Below, one piece after another: positions 1 to 12,196 of a DNA stretch of 64,000 nt. Within the stretch, counting starts at the first letter, position 1; each line of letters opens with the position of its first letter. Source of the stretch: Diphasiastrum complanatum (taxonomy: Eukaryota; Streptophyta; Lycopodiopsida; Lycopodiales; Lycopodiaceae); contig CM055109.1 of NCBI GenBank assembly GCA_029204225.1, positions 32,186,927 through 32,250,926 on the forward strand, written 5' to 3'. Made by a program: the position numbers and the translations under genes. The notes under the pieces are model-generated. The model did not search any database and was not told the DNA's origin. It saw only the letters and a program-made list of their open reading frames with translations.

Positions 1-1027
1 TGATAAACTATTAGACATTTCTAAGATATTTCTCAATGGTCCAACATTGAGTGTCAATTTTCTCTGTTGGCATGGAGTGCATGAAGAACACATTCTCAGT
101 GTAAATTTTGATGGCATCCTTGAAATGCATGGTACATGTGACATCTGCCCCCCTGCCCCCTCTTTCCTTATGTAAAGAGTTTAAGTGATCTTTTATAAGG
201 GGCTCTTTCCATGTTCACCTTGTCACCCGCTCTGTGCATCACCCTATATCATCTTTCCACGTAAGAGAATTGGTAAACCGTTCTGTCCAAGAGATGATTT
301 CTGAAAAACTTGCAAACCCTCTCACACGTTGAGCAAACCCATGATGTTGCCTCACGTCACTCTGCACGAGTGAGGGGGTGAGCATGGAAAGGTCTTCTAA
401 CCCCTCTTTTGCTAAGTACTCATGCTCAAGCTTTTATCACACCCACAATAGCAACTGTGTGGGGAAGTAACGAACGTTTGTGTTAGTGTCAAGCCAATCA
501 TCGCTATGTTCAAGTACATGATTGTTTGTTGATACAAACTTTTGGGGTAGAGAAGAGACAAAGTTGTCAAGATTACCACAATTTGAAACCCCCAAGGTTG
601 GTATTTGGATTGTTTGTGGATAGTGAGACCGGAATCACCTATTGTGTGTATGGTTTACCATGAAGTGTGTGCATAAATGTGGTTGAGGCCCTACTCTGAG
701 TGTACATAAGAGTGGATGGGCTCAACAAGAGATCTCTGTCAAGTAGGTAAAAGATACAAGCTAACAAGATGCTTCGACTTCTAGGGTAGAGAAAGAGACA
801 ACATTGACAAGATTATCACAGTTTAAAGCAGTGACGTTGTGTGAATGAGTTCACTAGAACCTCAAGTCGGTATTGTACTATTCACTAATCACTATTCATC
901 TCATCTCTAGTCTCGTCAAGGATGGCATTGTTCAAAAGAGGATTACTCTTCTCACATTTTTGTCATGCTGTATATATTGTGTATAACCCACTAATGGCGG
1001 AACTCTGTATCCAAAAAAAAAAAAAAA
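1..1027. other. Unassigned DNA ending in an A15 run
   Basis: No reading frame of recognisable coding character is visible on either strand. The stretch closes with an uninterrupted run of 15 A at 1013-1027, which could be the tail of an old retroposed sequence (LINE, SINE or processed transcript) on the plus strand, but no target-site duplication or Pol III box was identified. The motif 'gggtagagaa.gagacaa' occurs twice (about 544-560 and 782-800), so part of it may be an internal duplication. Confidence 0.3.
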
Positions 1028-1624
1028 GGGAAAAGCAATAGGTTTTCAAAAACTCAAAAAAAATATCCGATTTATTTTTAATCGCCACATGTCATACTCA
1101 CAAAAATCAAAGTAAAAAAAAAAACACATTTACCTATGTGATTTGAATTAAAACCACAACACAACACAAGCAGGTCAATGTTTAAAATAAATGCTATGTC
1201 CTCTTTCAAAGCAAGGAGGGCCAAAAAAGGAAGTGTTACACTCATATATAAGGCAATTTTGACACCTTATCCTTTTAGGCAAAGGAAAAAAACCTGAAGC
1301 AATTGGATTTGCTTGCTTATGGCAGGTCCTACAACTGGCTGAAGATCTTGTAGAGGTTAAGCCAGGGTAGGAAGGAGACATTATTCAAGCCTCAGTAGCT
1401 TTGATAAATAAAACAGGCAGCTTGCATGTGAATCAGACTAGAAGTGCACCATTTGGAGCTTACCTATAAGCAGGTTAAGGTGGGCAAATCAACAAATCAA
1501 TCTATTCTGCCCAGTATCAAACCCAGTAATCGTTGAGGGTCTTTGTAAGCCAAGTTTCAACATCATTCACGTAGAATGGTATTGTAGTCATTTAAATACA
1601 CACAGTGACAAGAGTAATTGGAAT

Positions 1625-1855
1625 GATACTTTGAACTGCTGAATTCATAGAATAGACTTTGGGTTCCTGTAGACTTTGAATCCTGACTGTCTCAAATAAA
1701 ATGGTAGTAACGATGGGCATTTTTAGCAAAGCCTAAGGTATTGAACGATACTTTGAACTGCTGAATTCATATTATATACTTTGGTTCCTGAAAAACTTTG
1801 AATCCTGACTGTCTTAAAGAAAATGGTAGCAGTGATGGTCATTTTAGCATACACT
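1625..1855. repeat. Imperfect tandem duplication, period ~122 bp
   Basis: Unit 1 starts at 1625 and unit 2 at 1747, both with GATACTTTGAACTGCTGAAT. Both continue through 'ctttgaatcctgactgtct' and 'aaaatggtag', with small indels. No coding function is evident. Confidence 0.75.
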
Positions 1856-3849
1856 TTGAAATCTACGAGCATCACGTATTCTTTACTTCCAATACTTTCT
1901 GCCTAAAATAACTGCTAAGATCCAGCTTCAATTTCTTTACGTGTACGCCTGGAAATTATGACGCCTTGACAAATAGTTAGATGTAGGTTTACGCAGTTGC
2001 CTGTGAAGACGTTGGTTTCAGCTTGCATCCAATATATTTAAAAATGAATCTGGTACGCTTGCAAGTTCCAAGTGATCTGCTCTACTTCCATAGTAATATT
2101 CAAGCAAAGATTTCATTGAACTCGGTTGATCACCATATATGCAGGCGATGGAACTGATAGTCGTCTTCGTCTCGATGCAATTGACAGTAATCCGCCACAG
2201 GTGGAATGCTCATGTGGTTACCAGACAACTATATGGTGGTAATTTCTTTTTGTAGAAGCTGCGAACGAAGGCATTATCCTCAAATATACATCGCGAAATT
2301 TGTTGAGGAGAAGAATCGGAGAGATTTTGTCGTACTCTTGGTCTGGAGAGTTTCAGCTTTCTAAAGTTGAAACGCTTCAAGCGCCTGAAAACGTTTGAGT
2401 CCTTCCTCATCTGATTCGTTTCGATGAAGGCTTCACATTACCATCAGAGATTTTATCCTCACCAAACCAGAGGAAGCCGAAATTTGGTCGTCGTTTGTGT
2501 CAAACTTGGAAACCTAAACTTTTGGCCATGCTTTTCCAGTCCTGCAACTATGGAACTTTATGCAAAATCAAAAGCTAAGAAAAAGCTTATCAATAGAGTT
2601 ACTGGAATGAGTTATTCTAGTGTCAAGTTTGCTTAAGTGGGCAGGCTAGGCCTTTCTCGTCACCCAAGAAATTTAAAAAACGCTACAGGATTTTGGTCCT
2701 CAACTCTCGGGAGACAAACCGGTATTCGATGAGCTTGTCGCTAATTCACCCCAATGGATCCTAATAGCACAAGATACCCTGCAATTATACCATCCACAAT
2801 CCATGTTTGTCTCTTCAAGCAAAGTCTCAGAATCATCAGGAGCACTTAAGTTGCAGCGAAGCTCAGAAAAGTCCGCTTACCTGGTTGTTATGCAGATGAT
2901 GTTAAACGGCCGATTATGAGGAACGCTGATGTCAAAACTTAGATGACCTGCAATAATGACTATTTCTATGAAATGCTTCTCAATTTTCCTCTTTGAAGTG
3001 CTGCTAAATTCTAGAAATCCCAAAATGAGTTTCTGCCAGCCATGCCTTTCGGGCAAACTGTTTGCCATTGTTTTGATACGAATGATTAAAGAGCAGCGCA
3101 CACATAAAGACGATGCTCAGGAATATTGTGACACCAAAGGACTAAAGAGCAATTTAGAGGCATTCACGCATATAGATGCGTACTCTGTACTATCACTACT
3201 ACAAGGGCCAAAGGTTGCAAAGCTTCTGAAGATTATACATAAAAACAAAGCAATAAGTGCGATTCACAAGTCGAAGATTGACAGCAGGCAGGTTGAGAGT
3301 TGAACTCGAATTAGTCGGATCAGCCAGCCATTGTCACCTTTGAAGAATCCAAAGAGCAGGCAAACTGATTTGCGTGGATCACAATTCAGAGTCATCTCGC
3401 ATCGCTGAATCAAAGTTCTTGTAACACGTGCCGAAATTCCATGCTCAAATCACGACCACCGCACCATACATCACCAGGATCAAACAAGTATGATCAATGC
3501 ATCTTCATATCTGAAACTCTTCCAAACAAAACGCAAAAAATCATGCTGAACGTGAATCAGGTTGTCTCAAATCGCAGAACAATACTAGAAAACTGCCCAC
3601 ATTGAAGGGCCGGAGTGGTACTAGGTAGTAAGAATTGGCATGGAGACGAGATCATCGAACACGAATAATCTGAAAAAGAGCAAACGCGCCTTCAAAGTAC
3701 CGTTGATTTGGCATGGACCTACCTGCCTACCTCACCACTCAATACTTTCGGTTGATGAGGGCGGCCCGTACCCTCAGTAGCATGCTTAAAAAAAAAAACC
3801 AATTGCCCTATCCCATATTCATATTGGCATTGGGCTCCTTTTACTCCGA
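1856..3849. other. Gene-poor stretch, nothing recognised
   Basis: The longest open frame here is plus-strand 2956-3303 (115 codons), which has no recognisable motif. The overlapping frames at 2877-3101 and 2210-2410 on the minus strand look equally random. No LTR, PBS or transposase signature was seen. Confidence 0.4.
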
Positions 3850-4140
3850 AGTGCTTGGGTGCCGAAGAAATGGGGCACTGGTGCCTTGTGCCTCGGTGGA
3901 AAGCCGGGCACTAGGGACCCAGAGGCGTTGCTCAAGACATTGCTGGTGCCCTGCACGGGAGCTGGAAGGGTTGCCCGGGACCTCGATAGGGGCTCCTCCA
4001 TGGGTTCCCAAGGTCTCGAGCAGCAGCACCTCCTCCGGGATCTCGAGCAGCGCTGCTCGAGGCGTGGGTGAGCTCCAGAATCTTGCAAGTGTCGCCCGCC
4101 AAGGCAGCGAACGCCACATAGGTTCCCCCCATTGCACCGG
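3850..4140. other. GC-rich island with a 20-bp perfect palindrome
   Basis: Base composition is clearly richer in G and C than the AT-rich surroundings. It contains two copies of the phrase 'tctcgagcag' at about 4015 and 4041. The second forms a perfect 20-bp palindrome at 4042-4061, with half-site CTCGAGCAGC. All frames are open for a while because of the composition, so the 153-codon plus-strand frame (3713-4174) is not good evidence for a gene. It may be a captured gene fragment or a CpG-rich repeat. Confidence 0.45.
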
Positions 4141-4740
4141 GCTAAATGCACCACACGTGTGTGTGCATGCCTAGAAGCCCCATCGGCCCAGTACTAGGTA
4201 GGAACAACCTTCGTACTAGCATGTCACCCGAGCTTGAAGTTTTAGAACATTGTTCATTTGAAGGAATACACCTAAAGATGGCGGACTCCAAGGATGGTGG
4301 TGCTTTGTAATGATGCTGATGGAGATCTGTGCGATGTGGAGATGACGGCCGATGTAGGAGGTGTCCTCGCCTTCCGTGATTCCCCTTTAGCATTTGGCCC
4401 ATCCTCGAGGCTCGCCACCTCCTTTGTTGCCCACCTATACTCTAAAAGCGCGTTGTGGGGATGACCTCCTGCCAGCTCCCACGTGCGGCCTGCTGTCTCT
4501 TCCTTGGCTCCACCAAGCTGTCCTTTCTCACTCGAACGCCTCTCAGTTCCCTATTTCACATTCTGCTCCTTGCTCGTTGGGTCTTCCTCCTCTTTCTACT
4601 TGCAGCTCTCCCAACTGTCCTCCTCCTCTTTCTACTTGTAGCTCTGGCTAAGAGCTTGGCTCTAGCCAAAGAGCTTGCTTGAGCAGACCAACCTTGCAGA
4701 GAAGAACCACATTTTCCTAAAGTTTTGTTATGGAATTGTG
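4141..4740. other. Unassigned DNA
   Basis: Contains a short near-tandem repeat, 'cctcctctttctacttg.agctct', at about 4588 and 4621. No gene or element recognised. Confidence 0.3.
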
Positions 4741-4792
4741 GCTCTGATACCATTGATGGAGTATGGATGTATGCTTATCAGCTCTGATACCA
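4741..4792 (-). other. Two copia-type primer-binding sites in tandem
   Basis: Read on the minus strand, TGGTATCAGAGC (complementary to the 3' end of plant initiator Met-tRNA) occurs at 4741-4752 and again at 4781-4792, 40 bp apart. This is the hallmark sequence just inside the 5' LTR of plant Ty1/copia elements. The outer copy is followed closely by an LTR-like start (4795). Confidence 0.6.
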
Positions 4793-4794
4793 CT

Positions 4795-5230
4795 TTGTTG
4801 GCACGTCTAAGTGCGGGCCCACTGAGATTAGACCAACTGAGATAAAGACGATGACAATTATTGAAATAATAGGATCTTTGGGTTACTTAGAGAGCGGAGT
4901 TATAGAGCTAACACCTTGGTGCATTTATTCAGTACATTGATGAAAAACATATATACACCCCGAAGGGGAAGTTTAAACAAAGGTAGGCTCAAACAAGAGC
5001 AAAGCTTGCAGTAAAGTTAAGATTAATCCAAATCATGGCATTAAAAATAATTGTATAGAGCGGTTTTGATTGTGTTGATTAATGAGTATCAGTGTAGGTA
5101 TCGTAGACAACCATAGAAAGAGATTGCGAAAACGATTAGGCGTCTGAGACAACCATGCAATTCTCTGATACTAATATTCTGATATAAAGAAATGCTTAAA
5201 CGATTAGGCGTCAAAGACAGCCATACTTGC
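4795..5230 (-). repeat. Probable LTR fragment next to the twin PBS
   Basis: The plus strand reads TGTTGGCACG directly beyond the PBS at 4781-4792, the place and terminal dinucleotide expected for the end of a minus-strand 5' LTR. The outer boundary was not found. Inside, the phrase 'aaacgattaggcgtc' occurs twice (about 5130 and 5193) together with 'gacaaccatagaa/gacaaccatgcaa', a short internal repeat. Confidence 0.4.
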
Positions 5231-5537
5231 GGAGGCCATTACCGATCCTGCCATCCAGGCTGTTGCTCAGCTCCTCAACAATTTTCTTGATGGTTGGCAA
5301 CCTCAGGAAAGACCGTATTACTTCCCAGATTTTGCATAGGATAGTTAAGTCTCATGCCAAGATAGCCTAGGCTCCTCTAGAACCATATAACTGGTTCAAG
5401 ACTGTCTTTGGAGAGCCCAAACGAGCCATCAAGAGCAATACCAAGCAAAAATTTGATGCTGGCCAGATGTTGTCCACTCCTAGCAGCCTCCCACTTTGAA
5501 AATAAAATCCATGGTTTTAGTATGGATGTCGTGCTCT
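5231..5537. other. Unassigned stretch, weak plus-strand coding look
   Basis: A short plus-strand frame around 5222-5340 looks protein-like (Gln/Leu-rich then Pro-Tyr-rich) but is stopped near 5340. No family recognised. Confidence 0.25.
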
Positions 5538-7177
5538 CTATTTATGAAGAAGCACCGGCAGAGTCGTCTCAACAGGCATCGAGCTCAATCGTCGTCGTCC
5601 ACGCAGCGAGATCGTCATTCTTGACTTGCCTTCCGCGTCATGATGTTGTGTAATGTAGACCAACTTTTGTTTTCTGTCTCTGTGGATTTGAATACCAAGA
5701 CAGAAATGAGCTTCATCCAGATCGGTCATGTCGAATTCGGAAGATAACATAGATGATGTCTGTGCATCATTTTGATGTATTTCCAAATCTGCTGCAACGG
5801 CAAATGATAGCAAAAGTCGAATAGAAGTATGCTTGACTACTGGACTGAAGGTCTCAGTGTAATCGACATTGTATACCTGAGAAAAACCCCTGGTGACAAG
5901 TCATGCCTTTCTCCTGTTGATGCTTCCATCTGCATTGACATCTGTTTTGAATATAGGTTGTTGTTGAAACATCTTTAGTCCAGAAGGACTTCAGAAGTGA
6001 CTCATGCGATAACATGCACTTTGCCAATTCGACTAAGGTTCTGTTCTTTCTCTCAGCAAGACCATTTGACTAAGGCGGATAGGAGGTAATGTATTGGTGC
6101 TCAATGTCGTTGTTAAGGCAATACTCCTTGAATTCGGTGGAGATATATTTTTCCTCGTTATCTGACCTCAGTGCTTTGATTTGTTTACCAGTCTGATTTT
6201 CTACATGCTCTTTGAATTGTCTGAACTTGATGAAAGCCTCTGATTTTTGTTTAATAAAATAAACAATTGTTCTTCTAGAGAATGTGTCAATAAAGGTAAT
6301 GAAATACTCTGCATCTAGCAATTAAGGAGTTTGTATAGGTCCACATATATCTATATGAACAACATCTAACAGACCTTTTGCTGTATGCCTATGACTTGAT
6401 CTAAAAGGAATCCTAGTCTGTTTTCCAAGGATGCAGGTATGGCAGACAGGAAGATCGACTTTACCAAAAGAATAGTCAAGATCAAGAGCCATGGATTGTC
6501 TGGACATGTTCGAAACAAATGCATAATTCAAGTGTCCTAAGTGATGATGCCATAGTAATGCTTTATTGACAAGAACATAGGTCTTCAAGGCTTGCCTAAA
6601 ATCAAAATAACAATGTGCCAATCTATATAAGTATCCATGCCTCTTGCCGAGTGCAAGGATTTTATTACTCCTATCGATAATTCTACATTCCATAGACTCA
6701 AACTCCACCTTATGATCTAAATCTGTAATTCTACTTACTGATAACAGATTTGTAGAGAGTTTAGGAACATACAAGACTTTTGACAATAGTTTGAATTGAT
6801 CATGGTGGAATCTCAATCTTACAATACCTTCACCTTCGATAGTGTGAGTAATATCATCACCAAGATGAACATACTTCTTAATGTTGTAAGGCATTTAGGA
6901 TTGAAAAATCTCACGATGATTGGTCACATATTGAGTAGCTCCAGAATCCAGAAACCACGAATCATCTGAATTTGCGTATTTAGTTTGAATCTTCTGGATC
7001 CAAGATTGTAGTGATCTTAGCTTGAATATTGCTGATCGACGACATCTTTTTTTTCTGAATAACCTCCAGATAGCGGCTTGTTGATGAATATATGAAGAAT
7101 TTTGAGAGAGGTGCGATGATACCACTGTATCGACTCTGATTCGTTCTGATATCACAGTATCAGCTTTGCACCTGTAC
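5538..7177 (-). pseudogene. Ty1/copia pol remnant (PR, integrase, partial RT)
   Basis: The minus strand reads, in order, a protease end (WFLDSGATQYVTN, about 6910-6960), the GAG-pre-integrase and HHCC zinc domain (6322-6894, H..H and C..C present), the integrase core with the first catalytic Asp in HIDICGP (about 6340) and the second in LRSDNEEKY (about 6160), and reverse transcriptase pieces (5538-5905). One nonsense codon lies at 6322-6324 (TAA where the relative at 35.7 kb has TTA). Two internal deletions are visible. One fuses integrase to RT at about 5930. The other fuses the HQ.DAQT motif directly to SEFDMTDL at about 5750, so the YVDD catalytic block is gone. Almost all of gag is missing between protease and PBS. 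It belongs to the same family as the element at 35.1-38.5 kb. Confidence 0.9.
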
Positions 7178-7189
7178 GCTCTGATACCA
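7178..7189 (-). other. Primer-binding site (initiator Met-tRNA)
   Basis: Minus-strand TGGTATCAGAGC lies one base inside the LTR end at 7191. It marks the start of minus-strand DNA synthesis for the copia remnant at 5.5-7.2 kb. Confidence 0.85.
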
Positions 7190-7190
7190 C

Positions 7191-8157
7191 TGTAGGAAAA
7201 ACAGTAATTATTCTTCCACAAAGAACACGATGAAAATTTGAATCAATCAAGCTAATATTAGTGTCTTCAATCGGGTCTGTATATGATCTATTTTACTAAT
7301 TAAACAATATGTGTTCTGATTGAATATGCGTGCGGAAAATAATATGCAAAATTAAGAGACAACTTAAGACAATTTTTAGACAATAAGAAACTATTGATCA
7401 AAGAAAAAAATTTATAACTCTGAATCTGAATTATCAATATACATCTCTTGCTGTCTTATCTCATTGTTGTGTCTCTGATTGAGTGAGTTACAACGAGTAG
7501 TGCAGATGTATTTATATTGTTACAGGACAGGTCTTTTGGCCTATTATTTACAGGTCTTTTGGCCTTTTAATTTTGTAACAATAGATATCTAACCGTTTAC
7601 GACAGTTGATATTCAAATAGACGCTCTATTTTCAGGGTCAAATAATTTTTGTTCGCGAATTATTCGCGACAGTCCATCTCTTCATCTCAGCTCCGTGTTT
7701 TGCAAATTGTTCACGACATTTGTCTTTTTGTGACATTTTTGTCTTTTGCGAATTGTTCGTGACATATGACAATTTTGAGCTTGAAGAAGAAATTCAAAAT
7801 ATTTTGCAAATTGTTCACGACAGTCTCGCAACGAGGAGAATCCAGAAGATTTCGCGAATTGATCGTGACAATTTCGTGACATGTAAAGTCTGAACAAGAA
7901 ATAGAATATTTTGCGACAAGATTATGTTCGTGAATCTTTTGAGCTTCAACAAAAAAGCCACGATCTTCTACAAGAAACTGTTTTGCAAATCTTTTGAGTT
8001 GACTGGAAGATAAATTTCGCGAATCCTTCATGAATCTTTCGAGTTGGTCACAAATAGAAATGTTTCAAGCTCGCGTTCATTTCTTTATCATCCTTTTTCA
8101 AGTAAACTGCGCGCTTTGTTAGTAGAATCGAGATCTGTCTGATCAGGTGTTCTACAT
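7191..8157 (-). repeat. 5' LTR of copia remnant (967 bp)
   Basis: On the minus strand it begins TGTAGAACACC and ends CCTACA, next to the PBS, giving canonical TG..CA ends and short inverted termini TGTAG/CTACA. The middle (7650-8040) is built from degenerate repeats of a ~50-bp unit containing TTTTGCAAATTGTTCACGAC and variants. No matching 3' LTR is visible below 5.5 kb, so the element is truncated. Confidence 0.8.
7650..8040. repeat. Degenerate sub-repeats within the LTR
   Basis: Copies of the motif TTTGCRAATTGTTCRYGACA occur at about 7651, 7699, 7744, 7802 and 7849, with weaker ones at 7905 and 8015. A related pair, 'attcgcgaatgattcgcgac', occurs at about 39656 near another element. Confidence 0.7.
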
Positions 8158-9272
8158 TAACCCTTACGAGAGTTATCACTATGTTGCTGCAAGAAGACAA
8201 TACTAGGAGAAGTCAAGACACTTCGTCTACTTGTGTCGAGCACCCAACTAAGCATTGTCGTTTGACATTTTGTTGGTAAGTGCCCAAAGAGACTCCTACA
8301 TGCTAAGGGAGCAATGTATATTTGACTACAATTTTTTCATTGTTTTTGGATCTCGAGGTATTGACCCTAAATAGGGTGGATCAAGTGGATCTTTAGGTTA
8401 GATGTTAGGGTTAGGTTGTGATGAATACATAGAAGCCCTAATATGCTCAGATTCGAGCTGTACATGTATAAATATGTGATGGAATTTCGGGAAATGATTT
8501 TTAGCGAGCTCTTGGATGCGAGCTTTTTGGCCATTTTAGTGAGCTTTTTAACAATTTTGACATTCAGTTTTTTTTGGTAGTTTAGGGTTTAGGTTGTGTG
8601 TAAACAACAAAATTTTGTTGAAATTGTCACTTCCAACTTGGTCAATGTATTATGTTAATCTTAAGATCTATGTTCATAGTGAGATCTCACATGTGTGGAG
8701 TCTGCTGGACCAGTACACAGGTCGTTTATGTATTTGATCCATTGCTCTTGCTTAAATCATAGTGTAATGCATATAGATCAAGACGTAACACCTAGAACTT
8801 GATATATCATTGGATTAAGCAATCAATAACTCTTAATGATTGATTAGTACAATCATAATTGTCCTTTTTCTCTGAAAATTGACAAGTTCAAATCTGAAGA
8901 ATTGTGCATAGCCAAAACATGAACCATGCATTTGCAGGATTAACAATTGCCATGATCGATTCTGAATTGCAAAAAAAAAAATGATAGTTAGTATGGATGG
9001 CTAGCTACATTGAGAAGAATCAAAAGTGTACCAGTTGCACAATCTCAAGAGGGCCTTATTCTCATATCCAAACTTAAAGACTTGTTAAATATTACATGCT
9101 AAGAAATAATCTAAATAACAAAAAAAAGTGAGACAATTAGGGCTGCACATCTTTTCGCGAGCACAAAACTAGGCAATCCAAAGTTCTACAAGCAAAAAGA
9201 ATTTCTTGCTATCTAAACAAGACTAACGGTAGTTTCTTTCTCTGGAGAGAGCTTGGAACACCTCAATTTCTG
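8158..9272. other. Unassigned AT-rich DNA with a dispersed repeat
   Basis: No gene is visible. The segment 8497-8560 ('ttttagcgagctcttgg.tgcgagctttttgg...') is repeated in similar form at 16435-16500, so it belongs to an uncharacterised dispersed repeat. Confidence 0.4.
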
Positions 9273-11181
9273 TTATAAGTGATTGGTGAATAAACATGTT
9301 TGTGTTCTGGTCCATAGCCCTAGCAGTCTAAGAAAAACATAGGACAAATGTTTGCATGCTAGATACGGCTTTCCCTCCGTGTGACGAGCTTGAAAATTCG
9401 CACATGTGCAAGACGATTGTTGTGCTATGCTAACATTGTACTCTCCCTCGTGGTCTAAACAAAATGTTGTAATGGTGAAGATTTCATGGTGTCCTTCTTT
9501 GACACACTTAACAGCCTTCACACTGGCCAACATAGTAAGACACCGATCAATGCGTTGTTGTGCCTTGAGTGAGATCGCCGTTCTGGTTTTAAATCGTCTT
9601 CTGGGTGGCAGAGTGTCTCTTGTGTTTGGGATGATGAGTCACGATCTTCAGTGGTGCCATGTCCTGGTGGGTGTTGTCCTGGTGTGCAATGTTGTTTATG
9701 AGAGTTTGATGCACCAGCACCTCTTTCATGAGAAATTGGTGGCTCGCCCCCATCCACAACCTGTGTTTGTAAGACATAACCTCCACTTGTCAAGATGTCA
9801 GCTTCCTGTTGAGTTAAATTAGTGCCTTTGGCGACTGGCCAAATGCTGGAAAGTTTATGAGGCATTTGAATAATCCATTTGTTTGTTTTCCATGTGTGTG
9901 TGCAATCACTGGCACGAAACCACATAAATTGTGGAGTGCTTCTTTTAATATGTTTTCTAATACCATAGAAGGAAGGCGCTGCGATACCTCTCATTGAACA
10001 ACCAATAGGACATTCACAAGGACCTTCTTTAGGAATCAACCCAAGACACTTTACTCGACTATTGGCAGTTGTTCTTCATATTGCCCACATACTTATGTAT
10101 ACGTCCTCGTCAATCACTGGCTTCCTGTCCACCTTGCATTCCTCCTCCCTGTGGGTAGCGGCAAAATTGATTTTTTTAGGAATAGCACGACATCCTCTAT
10201 ATATATTTTCATAATTGTACTCTGGTCGATGGCTTGCATTCTCTTCGATTCTGACAGTTTTACCAGGCTTTCTTTTTCTTCGCACAGTCTCCCTATCACC
10301 CTCCATGTGGACTAGTTGATGGTACATAGGCGTACCAAATGTTGTGTTATTCACAGTCTTTGTAATATTTCGTGGCCTCGTGCTTTGTCAGAAAGTGGAA
10401 CACATCATTAACTTCTCTAGATTGGGACCCTCTCCCAGATGCTTTCCCATGTTGTAAGCGTGATGTTTAGCACTTTAATTTGAAGTAAAGCATTTGCAAG
10501 GTCAGAAACACATGCGTCGTACAAGGATATTATTTTTCATTTTCCTTTGCCAGCTAGCCAACTACCGTGTACAGATTCAAAAAGATTCGTCTGCGGTGTG
10601 TTCGCTCCTTCAACAACATCAACAACCTTATAGTAGAGAACAAGAAAATTAAAAAACAAATATATTCTCATTCAAATTCTATGAATATTTCAGACAATTT
10701 AAGGATTTCATGTGCATCTATACTCTCATACTCTCACCTGCACCATACAGCCTCCCCAGTGAGCAATCCTGATAGCCCACCAAGATATCTAGCTATCCAT
10801 GGCAGGTATATCAACGTCTCTGACCTTGCCGGTTTGCCACCGATGTGAGATAATCTTGAACTGATCAACTACATCATCCCTTGTTTCAGCCAGACGCCAA
10901 TCTTCACACATTTGTACATGGTCTGATTGAAACTCCTTCAGAACATATTTAGTCGTGTGAATCTGAAGACTTTGTTTCCAATGAAATAGACATGATCTTT
11001 TACGTTGTTCCATCTTATTTTTGGGTCCCCTGTTAAAAATGGTGCACATTGCTCTCCAGTTGGCTTGGGCCTCATCTGACATGAATCCATGAAAGTTCGC
11101 TTTATCAAAACCATTTCGAACCATGACGGAGTTGAGCATCTCCCAAAAAAGTACTTGCGATGCTGTATCCTCCTCTTTCAT
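9273..11181 (-). pseudogene. MULE-type transposase remnant with SWIM finger
   Basis: Minus-strand fragments in different frames make up this copy. 10789-11181 carries the block GFMSDEAQANWRAM followed by a Cys/His pair in CLFHWKQSL, the pattern of the catalytic domain end in Mutator-like transposases of early land plants. 9518-10039 is a middle piece with a CxC..C cluster near its start. 9273-9533 carries CTCANFQ followed by CKHLSYVFLRLLG, a SWIM zinc finger (CxCx(n)CxH) as found at the C-terminus of MULE transposases. Frames are interrupted several times, so it is not functional. Terminal inverted repeats were not located. A domesticated FAR1/FHY3-like gene is less likely because of the stops. 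Confidence 0.6.
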
Positions 11182-12196
11182 TTTGCAAGTGGCTACTGTC
11201 AGAAGTCCCTAGATGCTACACCAACGCAAAGAAACGACTGTTACTGAAGGTAATTAGAGTTCAACTATGGATATGTAATTCTTTTCTCCACTTTGAAAAT
11301 GGATGGAGATTATTTGTAACCTGGGGTCGTATACATGGCATGTCATGGTTGTCCAATTACGAACGCACCTTGTATGGTCAAATTGTATCCAGAACCTTCT
11401 CAGGTCACTGTTTCCGGTCCTTCTCATTCGATTCACTAGATCGACTCCAGATGCCGGTCCATGTTAAAAATTCACAATTCTAGCTTGACTAGTTTTGGTC
11501 ATATGACTTGTAAATAGTTAGATGGTCATGATGTGGCTTGTCACACGTGCCAAATAGCATAGGATTCCATTCATAAGGATGTTCTCAAGTAGACCTAAGT
11601 GTTAGAACCTTTGGAATGAGTCCAAATTATGCTTAGATACAAGGGAGAAAAAATAGGAGCTATTTTTGGTAATTTTTGCATTGTTGAGGGATCTCCAAGA
11701 TTCCAACCCTAACTTGGTAGGGATGAAAGATCCACCAAAATTAGCATTAGGGATAGGTTTAGGGCTACTCATACCTGCCCAAAACCGTGATGGATCATGT
11801 ATATATAGGTGATGATATCTCACCAAAATCAATCAAGCAAATTCATGTTTTTTCTCTCATAATGGTGCAATTGCTCTCTATGTTCATAATTGTTTGAGTA
11901 CTTGTGATTACTAATGATTATAGGATTGAATGTAGGTCTGGTGTACAGTACTCAGACTGTGGGAGGCCGTACTTTCACACGTGTGAAGCCTTCTTCGAGG
12001 ATTTGGGCCATTTAGTGAGGTTCAAGCATAGGTTTTTGATGGATTTTGATGGTTCAACTTGTGCTAATCTTATGAAATCATAATCTATTGTTTTACTCAT
12101 CATTTCAAGTGTTTTAGGATCCTTATTTGCTGTAATTTTTACAGTCCAGAGGATGACATTTTGAATAGGTAACATCTATCGCCAGACAAACATTGC
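11182..12196. other. Unassigned DNA
   Basis: No recognisable gene. Short open frames at 11602-11832 and 11975-12175 (minus strand) have no family motif. Confidence 0.3.

Noticed and set aside
3713-4174. 153-codon plus-strand frame as a gene
   Set aside because: Several frames on both strands are open together because of GC-rich composition, and no protein family is recognisable.
7650-8040. CRISPR-like array
   Set aside because: The repeats are degenerate with variable spacing inside an LTR of a plant retroelement.
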